From Endocalyx cinctus (Eukaryota; Ascomycota; Sordariomycetes; Amphisphaeriales; Apiosporaceae): a stretch of 64,000 bases of DNA. The stretch's first letter is position 1, and each line of letters opens with the position of its first letter. The translations under genes and the position numbers were made by a program. Shown here in pieces: positions 54,522 through 64,000 of the stretch. The stretch lies in the NCBI GenBank assembly GCA_001600455.1, contig BCKC01000004.1, positions 434,001 to 498,000 of the forward strand, given 5' to 3'. The notes beneath the pieces were generated by a model. It had not been told where the DNA came from and ran no database searches. It worked only from the letters and a program-made list of their open reading frames with translations.

Positions 54522-56409
54522 TGGCTCACATAGCAATTTTGCCGTTGAATGCAGACAGAGTCAATCCGTATAGTAGAGAATGAAAATTTGATGCTTTATT
54601 TGGCCCATACATGGAAGGCATTTCTTTTACTTTTGATTTAACTTGGTTTGAATAGTTCTCATTTGTTATACACCTATCCAAGATAAATGCTATAAATAGC
54701 TCATGTGACAACAGCCATTTCTCCCTGACAAGTAGACAAGTATCGTCGATCACTAATTATGGGAAGAGGAAAGCGCAGAGTGCTGTAACATATGCAAGGG
54801 AGTCCTGCAGAAAAGATACGATGCATACATAAGTGAATTCCTTGCGTCTAACGCACCTAGTCATATAAAGTAGCGTCTTCAGAATCTTTCTATAAATACT
54901 GTCTTCACATCAGTCCCACTTCTTCAGTGTTTGGTAACATTATTTCTGGAAAGGCATCTCTAGGAGAGATTTATAAATAGCGAAGTATAATTGAATCGAG
55001 AGATTCGCGGGAGTGTGAAGTAATTAGGTGGTAGAAACAGGATTTTCTTTTCTATTTTACAGCTAGTTACAGAGGTCTAGGCGCGCGTTTCTATTCTTAT
55101 GATTTAACTACCATCCCTAGTTTTGAAAAGAATTTATGCCACTCGCAAGTGCTATTTGTAGTTGAATATTATTTTTAAACAATTATCAGTCCTCCCTTGA
55201 GCAAGCACGAGAACATCGCTGTGCGAAACTACATATTTACAGCGAGTAAAGTTTAGGTATAAGGCGTAACAAGTCTGACCGAATTAATTAGTTCGTACTA
55301 ACGGCCGGAGGGCTAGCGGCCGAAAAACGGAACTGGAAATATCTATATACCTTTTTTTCTAAAAATAATAACGGTGATAATACTCTACTTCCGAGGGAGT
55401 CTAGTTAGTCTAGAGAATCAGAGCCGAAAATAGATTATATATATTTCACCCATATAACCGGATAGAACCCGGAACTCTTTTCGAGACCAGAGCCACCGAG
55501 CCGATACTCCCGAACACACGCTCCTGACGCAGTATTTGATTTAATTAATATAGGGGTGGTATAGAACAGTCTTAGGACTACTTAGGTTAGCATAGGCTAG
55601 CTGAAGTTGGTTTAACCTACTCCTTAAGACCCCGCCATAAAGTAGTAGATTTCTCAACTTGTTCAAGTCCTAATCCAGAAAGAAATTGTGGGAACGCCAG
55701 ATCGACGTGGTATCATTGTCTGCTATAATTACATTACTTAGTTCAATTGCACAGAGCCGAGTAGTTACAGTCTCCTTATTGCTTCTGGGCTCTTAAATTA
55801 TTTTTAATTCCTGGTATTGAATTCTCACAATAACGTTAGGTCAATGTATCGTTACGCGAGGGATCGTTCGTCCACCCGGTTTCACTCACCTAATTATACG
55901 ACAGGCAGTTTATGTCCACTTCCTTCGCAACTGCCGACTCGAATGGTGTCAAGTTAATAATGTCTCCTTTTTTTAAAGTTATCCCCCTTTTTTCCATACC
56001 TGGACTAGTAACTTTTCCACTCCATCGACCGCTCATCGACGTTTCATCGTCCGCTGTCATAATTTGATCGACATTGCTAGTTACAATAAATCACTTAGGT
56101 CTAAAATATTAATTATGAGGCACCTATATGGTTTAGAACGGCCATGGGAACGATATAGCCCCTGATATGCTATGCGATGCACCTATTATATCCTCTCAGC
56201 CTAGTATTTTGCCGTAGTTAATAATTGAAACCGTAAGGGGAGGATAGAGACTGCCCACATCTCTATCGTGCTGTCCCTCGTGTCTCTCTTTCTTCATTCC
56301 CTCGTTTCTCATAGACCGTTTCATTTCCTTTGAAGTCTTTACATGTGTATCAGCAAAGCAGATAAAGAATCTATCTTATGAAAGTACATTATAAATCTTT
56401 GCTCCAGTA
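54522..56409. other. Intergenic stretch
   Basis: No gene supported. The part at about 55280-55760 has words such as GGCCGGAGGGCTAGCGGCCG and may be decayed repeat DNA, but no boundaries could be set. Confidence 0.4.
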
Positions 56410-58195
56410 ATGCCACGTCTTTACACGGACGAGCCTCATAACGAGGCTACAGACATCCAGTTTTTCGATATGAGTGACGATAATTATAATGAGGTGCCTC
56501 TCTATACTACAGCACGTATCATGGCTCTAACCTGTGGTCTTGGAGGGTAAGTTTACATGAGAAGCCCTGAAATCAAGTGTTGACATTGGAATAGACTTCA
56601 GGTTGTGTGGGCGACAATATTCTCCAATGGCACGGTATGCACCTTTTTTTTTAAAAAAAAAAATTCAATTCAATAGATTGAGTTGTGATTGTTATTCAGA
56701 GCAGATATACAACTGACATGCTTGGTAGCCTTTCATAATAGCACTTGGCCTACCTCAGCATATGACGGCTCTCGTGTGGTCTGCAGCGCCCGTATGTGGA
56801 TGCTTCGTACAAATTTATGTCGGATGGCTCAGCGATAATTGCCAACACCCTCGGGGCCGAAGAAGGCCGTTCATCATAGCCGGAGCTTTAATGATCACCA
56901 TCTCCTTGATGGCCCTAGCTTGGTCAGATCGGTTGGCGGCATGGATTTCTGGCCCAAGTATCGAAAATGTTCGTCCTGGATACACTCATCCAAGGATCGC
57001 TCCTATCATTGCTGTGATAAGTTTTTGGATTCTCAGTATAGGTATCCAGCCCTTACAGTCCGGCTACCGAGCCCTGATACTAGATACGTGCTCGTTAGAA
57101 CAACAGTCTATCGCCAACATCTGGACAACTAGATTCGTAGGAATCGGGAATATTCTTGGCTATTCTGTTGGAACCTTCGACATTTTAGGTCTCAGGCTTG
57201 ATCTCGTTGATAGATTCCGCTTACTGAGCGTGCTTTCTTTCTTAGCGGTTGATTTTACGGCCGTGATTACCTGTCTTTGCATTCGAGAAAAGAGAAACAC
57301 CGCAGAGTCTGCAGGTGGTTTTGACGTTTTGAAATTTATGGAAGGATTATACAACTCATTTATCAAATTATCAAGAAGATCGCGACAAGTTCTGTTGATT
57401 CAATTTATCAGCTGGCTTTCGTGGTTCGGATTTTTGTTTTACACGTCAAGGTATGTTTCACTCCACATTGGATAAATACTTCTTGGTGTTAGCATTTGCT
57501 AATGATAGTGTAGTTATATTAGCAACCTATGTGAGTAAACTTTCATTATATTTGATTCTAACTTAAACTGATAACAAATAATAATAGCTGCGAATGAGCA
57601 ACATATACTCGAAAGCATGCGTAAGAGTGCAGTCTCCGACACCCATAACCAGTACGGAACCTTTACCAATCTACTGATCTCTTTCATATCGCTCGCCACC
57701 AGCGCTCTCCTTCCCCGTATTACGGATATTATTGGGTCTTGTTATACTGAAATGGACTCGAAAGAGGGGGGCGATGTATCTAGAGTGACAGCGAAGTCAT
57801 TCAAAATACTTTTGACCATCTGGTCATTTACCATGGCCATGGCTTCTGTCTTGCTATTTGCCACAATGTTCACCAGCGACGCCGCGTTGGCATCCACGCT
57901 AATGATTCTAATGGGCATACCGTGGACGGTCACAAACTGGGCGCCCTATACCCTGTTTGGAATCTCTTCACTGGCAGACATGCCTTCGAACGAGATGTCT
58001 GGCAGCGGCACGCTGATGGGCTTACATAACATGGCCATAACCGCGCCGCAGATCCTCGCCGCATGCGTGTGTAGCATAATTATCCCTGTGTCGCAACTTT
58101 GGCACAGCACGGATAGCTACGGATGGATATTACGTTTTGGGAGCGTGGCCATGTTAGTCGCGAGTTATTTAGGGTATCGCTTGAGAGATTACTGA
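56410..58195 (+). CDS. MFS transporter, sucrose/GPH-like
   Basis: Five exons join in frame: 56410-56546, 56595-56634, 56729-57450, 57514-57530 and 57588-58195, about 507 residues. The sequence shows a 12-TM pattern and the SUC/GPH-type landmarks: MTALVWSAAPVCGCFVQIYV, SDNCQHPRGRRRPFIIAGAL, RALILDTCSLEQQSIAN and, in the second half, GIPWTVTNWAPYTLFGI. Family members carry sugars with protons across the plasma membrane; relatives also sit in metabolite clusters as putative exporters. The acidic N-terminus (TDIQFFDMSDDNYNEV) is cytosolic. The fourth exon is only 17 bases but phases are consistent. No lesion is seen. Confidence 0.85.
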
Positions 58196-58664
58196 ATAGA
58201 ACGTTATACACTGTATTTATATATCGAGCAGAAATAATGGATTCATTACTGTAGCTAAAATACTATTCGCGCAGTCTCATTATATATCTTTTCATGCTAA
58301 ACTAATATGTTTTATCGCAAGAAACAAATTTTGTTGTCGCTAATTACTAGATATGCCGCGAAGATAGAAATTTATCCTGAAGCCTAGCGAGAAGAAAGAA
58401 AGATTATATGGGGAGAAGAAAAAGTTAAAAGGGGGAAGAATGAATAAAATTTCTTGTTCCGTTAAGTACTATTCATGTGTTTCCGTGATGGTACTATACC
58501 TCCGTATGCCTTGGGATTAGAATTGGAGTACGTATTAATACTAAATCTTACAGGCCGACCTCAACCGCAAAGCGGGCATGACAACTTAACACGTTATATA
58601 TTAATTAGAACCTTCTCTATGCTAATACTGACGTAAAGTTCAGCGGGGGAAAAAGGAACGATAC
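58196..58664. other. Intergenic stretch between convergent genes
   Basis: AT-rich, no gene recognised. Confidence 0.4.
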
Positions 58665-59390
58665 TCACTCGGCAGTTTCAAAAGCTTCTTCCGGGTTTTC
58701 CAGGGCAGTTTTCTGGCAGAATTCCACTCCATAGCCATTATCAGTTGCACCAATCGTGTCGTGGTAGTGCATGGATTCATGAATGAAGGTACTGTGAATT
58801 GTCTAATCAGTATTTATTGAAAGCAAGAGAAGATCCATGATTAAATTGAACTTACTCCCATTGTGAACGGTGGCCTGTTGGAGGGATGACTTCTTCGTTG
58901 AAATAGACGCTGCAGATATAAACATGTCCGTATAATGATCCAATATAGGCCACTATGACGTCGCTATCACACGAGCATTCATAGCTATAAGTCGTCGCTA
59001 GATCTGGGGCAAATTTCTGGGAAAATATAAAAAGTGGGTTAATTAGCATAGTTCCCTTCTGTCGCGTACTGATCATTATTCCCTTTTTCTTTTCCTTGTT
59101 TGTCTCTTTCTTTCTCGAGATCTGCCATATAACCAAATAAAACATACTTTGAAAGCGGCCAGGGTTCGATCATATCTCGACTGAGAAAATGCACCGTACC
59201 ATTTCGTCTGAAGTTCGCTGCCGTTCGGGTTGGCTTCTAGATGGTCGATTACCAGGTATGATTTCTCGGTGGCTGTATTGATGGCCCTTTGAAGGGTCTC
59301 GACCTCTGTATCGGAGCACCCCGTAAATGTAGCCGCTAAAGCTCCTCCGAAAAGGAAGAGAGGAAGACCGAGAAAACTAAGGCCGCGCAT
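58665..59390 (-). CDS. Short secreted M35/aspzincin-like metalloprotease
   Basis: Exons 59390-59148, 59016-58856 and 58791-58665 join in frame, about 176 residues. A signal peptide (FLGLPLFLFGGALAA) is followed by TFTGCSDTEVETLQRAI, a typical start of the mature deuterolysin/peptidyl-Lys metallopeptidase type domain. The zinc site is HESMHYH, followed by TIGATDNGYG, matching the HExxH plus downstream Asp of aspzincins. Cysteine pairs (ECSCD, ICSVY) fit a secreted fold. It would cleave proteins outside the cell or in the secretory pathway. It is short for M35 because there is no propeptide. It is on the same strand as the S8 protease upstream of it and convergent with the MFS gene. Confidence 0.8.
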
Positions 59391-60360
59391 TTTCTTTTCT
59401 TTCTTTCTTTTTCCCCTCCTATTCGTTGATTGACCGCGACTATTGAAGCAAAACAGATATGAAAGTGGGAAAAGAAAAAGAAAGTTTTCTTCTATTTTTT
59501 TCCCTTCCCAGTCTCGAAGCGGGAGTGGGCAGTTATTTCAAGTTTTCCATGGTTCCCATCACTTTAACGAAAAAGCTCATAGATATAGTAAATCGCCGAA
59601 TTCGGCAAGTGGTAAAGATGCGTCCCAGCGTTAACCGCCTGTCCACCCCGCTCCCCCGGTTCTAGAAGCCGGGGGGTAAGACGGGTAGGACGGGCTGACG
59701 GGGCAGGTTACCTTTCCCGGATGCTAGTCTAATTTTTACTTGCCTTAATTAAAGAAGAAGGAATAAAGAAATTCCCACCTTCTAATTTTAGTGACTCGTA
59801 TTTTATTTCCGCATAAACTTGGCAGCGGGTATAGATATTTCCCATGGTATACACGTTCGTGATACTCTAGCATATAATGTGGTATACATTTTTTCATTAT
59901 TGTTGATAATATCTCCGTTCCGGGTCTTGGTATTGACTTGGTTTGATTATAGATGCAAAATTCCTGTATTGCAAATATGAAATTAAACATTTTTTAAGTT
60001 TATCATCCTAGATGCGCTGATTATTCCCAATCTCACCTTCGGAATCGTGGAAGATCCATCTCAATCAAACGTCCAAATCACATGATCGCATTGACATCTC
60101 TTCTTCCATGACTGTCATTGTCACGAAACTGACCTGCCAAACAAATTAGTGGTGTTATCAAGAAGCCTATGTATTGAGAGTGACGCATCATATATTATGT
60201 CTTCGTGGTTTTATAATTACGAATTCGTACCAGTTCTCTGCATTATCTCCAAACGATGAATTATTATTAATACTATTCTACATACTAGTATCATTACAGT
60301 CGTTAATCAATAAATTTACGCGTATTAGCACCAACAACGTACTGGTGAAATTATAAGCCT
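59391..60360. other. Intergenic stretch between protease genes
   Basis: Includes the upstream region of the metalloprotease gene (with a TTTCTTTCTTTC-type pyrimidine run near its start) and the 3' flank of the S8 protease. No gene recognised. Confidence 0.4.
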
Positions 60361-63300
60361 TTACTCCAAAGGCAAAATGGTAATGTCAGGTGTCTCCCAA
60401 ATATCCCAGTCCTCGGCGACCTCACGGACGCCAAAAGGTTTCAGACTGGCAATACGCCACCTAAGTGATAGATAGATATGCAATTAGAACTTGATGGATT
60501 TAACGAGAGAGTGGTTGGGAAATAGAGTCAATTATCCCCAAGGTATAGTGGATAAACTTACTTATAAGAGCCAGGGGCAATCTGCGTGCCGTTGGCGAGT
60601 CGTCCCAGCCAAAAGTAAATTCCCCACTTGTTACGCGGCTGGTCGTAGAGAGGGAACGAAAATATATCGTCTTCGCTGTTCTCTTCGGGGGTGAACCATC
60701 CAGAGTCGGCGGTGCCGTTCCAGCTTGTTGCTGATCCGACGAAGAAGTTTTTTCCGACAACAGGTGGATACGTCCAGTCGACCTCTGTATATGCGGCATC
60801 AAAGATCTATGTCATAAAGGTTAGTTGACATCAAAAAGAGACCATGAAGCTTCACAGAAGATGAACAACTTACATCCCAGCGTAGCTCTTCTGTTCCCCA
60901 GAGTAACTTGGTATTGAGATGCGGGAAGTCTTGGGAATCCTTTGTCAGATTGAAGGTGAAACTAGTGAAGATATAAAATTAGTACCAGTGCTTTTTCTCC
61001 CATTACTTAGGTAAATATAAGAATAAGGAAGACTCACTTGGACTTGGACTCAATTCTCGGACCGCTGTACCCGGAAAATAAGTACGGAAATAATGCTCCA
61101 GTGTCCCATACAGTTTGAATCGTCTCCTGAAGATCGCATGCGACGCCTATGGGGGCCATATTAATACATCCGCTTTATCTCAAATTTGGTTACGTGAAGA
61201 CATACCAAAGTAAGGAATCCCGAGCTCTTCACTATTGCTGCCACTAATGAGAATCTTGCCTGTGTAAACGGGAAGGTGGCTAGCATTGAGACCGGCAGGT
61301 ACTGTAAACTCAAATCTAAAAAATATTCGGTGAGTAATACTGGCTGGAGAAGGAGGGTATACGTTAGTGACTTACTCTGCGGTCTTGGATTCTCCCGCTC
61401 CAAGGGTAAAGCTACCCTCTGGCATAGCTACGCCAGGAGTCATCTCCACGGGGCTCAAGTCGCTGTACCAGGTGATGCTAGGTATACCGTACGAGCTCTC
61501 GCCCGGCGCGGAAGGGGTATATGATTCGTAACCACCGGCGTCTTGAAGGGTGAAGTTATAAGTGACGCTCTCGCTGCCAGTATTGGTGATGGTAACGGCG
61601 TGCTTGCCCTGGAAATGCGCCGTGTCGTTCATCTCGAACTTCCTGCCGTCGAAATCGATTGTGGTCACGTAGTCCATCATCTTTACGGCGTCTACCAGAC
61701 CGGCACCGACCTGTGTCGTCGGCGCCCAGAAGCCGTAGTCTGTCGGAGATGTGTTCCAGTCGGCCCACGGAACAGCGTGTGCTGTCGACATGATCCGCGC
61801 CATCAGGCTCGAAGCCCACTCCGGACCGTGGGCTGCCCGTCCACCGAACTTGCCTACGTAAAGGGCCGCCACACCAGCGATGTACGGAGTAGCCATGCTA
61901 GTTCCGCTGAGAATCTTGTACGAGTCCGTCGGATAGGTGCTGAGAATCTTGCTGCCGGGGGCGGCGATGTCGGGCTTAAGCGCCAGGTCATACGTACCGC
62001 CGAAGGTGGTGTACAACGCTGGACGACCGCCACCGGCGTTGAATAGACCCACGTAATGGGAGGTGTCAACATCGAAAGAAGCCGTCACATTTCCACCCGC
62101 TAGGATTGTCTTGACTATAGCTTCGCCCGCATCGGCCTCAATAGCTGCGGTCAGGCCGCTGGTCCTGCCGGTAACGGGACTCTCGTATTGGCCGTGGTCG
62201 TTATAGAAGAGGATGTAGGACGCGTTGAAGGATATGATGTTATCAAATTTTGTGGTTACCGAGCAACCGCCGACACGGACTAGGGCCACACTATTAGTGA
62301 AATCCGGGGTCGAATCTGCGGGCAGAGCCGAGCAAGCATCGTTCTCTACAGACGCATTCAGGGTTAGCGGGACGATGGGCCAGTCCACGATGGAGATCGG
62401 GAAGCCGTTGGTGGCCGGCATGTAGGCGACTTCGGTCGCGTTGATTTCGCCGTCCAAGCTAAAGCTCGCAGTGAACGCCTGGGCAGGAAACTCTCCTGGC
62501 TCGGCCGCTGCTACGGTGAGGACGTTGATGCCGGAAGCGCCGTTGCTGGATAGGAAAGGTCCGTCTTGGCCGTCGTTGCCCATAGCGATGGAAATGAATA
62601 CTCCTTGCTCGACCATACGAGATGCCACTACGGCCCAGGCGTTAGTCGTGAATCCACTGGTCTCTCCCAAACTAGCGCTGATAATATCGGCCTGTTTTCA
62701 AGATAAGTCAATGATTGGGGGATATATGATTGTTATATAGATAGATAGTAAATACTCACACCAGACTCGAAAGCTTTCAAGAAAGCCTCGATGACGACTT
62801 CCTCGTTTGAGTATCCGCTACTAGTGAAGACCTTGTACGAGAGAAGTTTGGCACCAGGAGCGACTCCGACAAATCTGAGATTGTCAGTATCTTGTATGAT
62901 TCATATTCATTGAGTGAAGATTGAGAAAAAAAATAGTTAAGCACTCACTTGTCGCTCTTGCCGGCGATAATGCCAGCTACGTGCGTACCGTGTCCATAAG
63001 TATCCAAGGGGTCGTTGTCTGGCTCCGCAGGCGCATCAGGCCATGCTTTAGAGAACTATTAGTGACTGACTCAGATATCACACTTAAGATCTGACACATA
63101 CCGCCATCTCCAACAAAATCATAACCTCCGATGACTGTATAGTTGGGTCCGATGCCTCCGCCAAGCTTCATATTGTAAAACATGGTTAGCACAAATTTTC
63201 AGTCATAATTACAAGGGTGGCTTGCAGAAAAGGGGAAAACCTACAGCAGGGTGGGTATACTGGATTCCACTATCAACCAGCGCAATCGTAGCTCCCTCTC

Positions 63301-63769
63301 CGATAATACCCAATTCATGAAGTCTCGCTACACCCGTCGATCCGTGAACCGAGTAATTAGAAGCCGCCGCATCGTCGCTGAACGACTCGCCCTCCTCATA
63401 CGGAGAAGTGATCTTCACGGTCGCAGACTTATAGACGGACGCGACCACCCCTTCTTCATCGTCGCTGCCCAGCGAAGAAGCAACGGACGCCCCGTCGCAT
63501 TCGCCTTCGCACTCGACACTGACGGCCGGAAACAGGTCCGAGTCGAAGTGCTTCACCAAGCGGAGGCCGGCGGTCTTGGACGCCTTGTCGGCCGCTCGGT
63601 TGCAGTGTTCGCGCGATTTCAGCTCGACGATGAAGCGTCGAGGGATCTCGTCGCTGGCCGACTGCGCAGACCCGGTTTCCGTAGAGGAAGGGTCGGCGGC
63701 ATCGACGCTCGAAATGACAGAAAACGTGGAGTAAAGTAGCGCCAAGAGCGCCGTTCTTCTTGCCCACAT
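60361..63769 (-). CDS. Secreted subtilisin-like serine protease (S8)
   Basis: Minus strand, ATG at 63769, with several introns. Well-placed blocks are 63769 to about 63246, about 63170-62940, about 62875-62765, about 62690-61376, then shorter exons and 60806-60562 and 60460-60361. It has a signal peptide (TALLALLYSTFSVISSVDA) and an inhibitor-like propeptide (RRFIVELKSREHC). The S8 catalytic core has all residues: Asp in ALVDSGIQYTHPA, His in YGHGTHVAGIIAG, oxyanion Asn in AMGNDGQDG and Ser in SGTSMATPYIAG. A PA-type insert lies between His and Ser, and a beta-rich C-terminal (Fn3-like) region follows (KHAVTITNTGSESVTYNF). This is the plan of Vpr-like fungal subtilases that degrade extracellular protein. 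It is not a kexin: no P domain or TM is seen. Middle exon ends are approximate. Confidence 0.85.
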
Positions 63770-64000
63770 GATTTGTCGTAGGAAGTTTGGTAGTTGAGCG
63801 AATGACTTAGAAGTTGGACTTCTCTATCCAAGCTGTTGAGAAACAGCTCTTTTTCCTTTGATATAACGAGCGTGTAGAGGAAAAGAGACTCCTATTCATT
63901 TTTTGATGCTGCATGATAAGGATCGCGACATATTTATATCAAGGGATGCCAACAAAGCTCAGACAGCTGGTAAAATTTAATTTTCTTTTTTTGTCCCGAT
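63770..64000. promoter_or_regulatory. Upstream region of the S8 protease gene
   Basis: About 230 bp upstream of the ATG to the window edge. On the minus strand a TATAAATA element (near 63929-63938) lies about 165 bp before the start and may be the core promoter. Confidence 0.35.

Noticed and set aside
60361..63769. S8 protease as the kexin that processes the precursor
   Set aside because: It lacks the P domain and membrane anchor of kexins and resembles Vpr-like secreted subtilases; kexin is normally encoded elsewhere.
1..64000. CRISPR arrays, bacterial operons, tRNA and rRNA genes
   Set aside because: The sequence is fungal, no regularly spaced repeats with unique spacers occur, and I saw no convincing tRNA A/B box pairs or rRNA words; a tRNAscan run would settle small cases.

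Overview
The window is from a filamentous ascomycete (Pezizomycotina). The evidence is genes with many short GT-AG introns (mostly 45-110 bp), fungal-specific families (HET-NACHT-WD40 receptors, patatin/P-loop/RING proteins, DUF3435 recombinases, an UstYa/DUF3328 oxidase, a SAT4-type membrane protein, an UbiA-type terpenoid enzyme), TGG-to-stop lesions like those left by RIP, and long AT-rich gene-poor stretches. No order or species can be fixed from the sequence alone. All gene models were spliced by eye.

0-23 kb is an accessory region rich in signalling and immune-receptor-like genes. It holds two paralogous BTB genes that face each other tail to tail, a GC-rich cytochrome P450 relic, a large patatin-like phospholipase with P-loop and RING parts, a HET-NACHT-WD40 (HNWD) receptor gene with a damaged 5' end and an assembly gap in its WD repeats, an F-box pseudogene disrupted by a ~480 bp MITE with TA duplication, a small four-TM protein and an unknown SIM-containing protein.

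23-37 kb is dominated by mobile elements. It holds an apparently intact DUF3435 tyrosine-recombinase-like gene with a C2H2 tail, a very AT-rich block with three consecutive hairpins, a solo LTR (419 bp, TSD GTGGC) directly upstream of a 5'-shortened MFS transporter, an ankyrin-ZZ remnant, a damaged RNase H gene, a second solo LTR (447 bp, TSD CTTTT) and a second DUF3435 copy with RIP-type stops.

37.5-58.2 kb looks like a specialised-metabolite locus. In order: UbiA-type terpene cyclase/prenyltransferase, P450, (SAT4-type membrane protein, an inverted copy of the 447 bp solo LTR), a secreted repeat precursor peptide with Lys-Arg sites after each GPAPLIYGYGYD-type core, an UstYa-family (DUF3328) oxidase, a glutathione transferase and an MFS transporter. 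The precursor plus UstYa is the signature of a fungal dikaritin-type RiPP pathway (ustiloxin, phomopsin, asperipin, victorin class). The core sequence is not one I recognise, so this is the best candidate for an undescribed system. Whether the UbiA and P450 genes act on the same product is a guess. The P450 (in-frame stop) and the GST (one-base frameshift) may be decaying or may hold assembly errors.

58.6-63.8 kb encodes two secreted proteases on the minus strand: a short M35/aspzincin-like metalloprotease and a large subtilisin-like S8 protease with all catalytic residues present. Both N gaps (16676-16910 and 46531-46630) fall inside coding tandem repeats.
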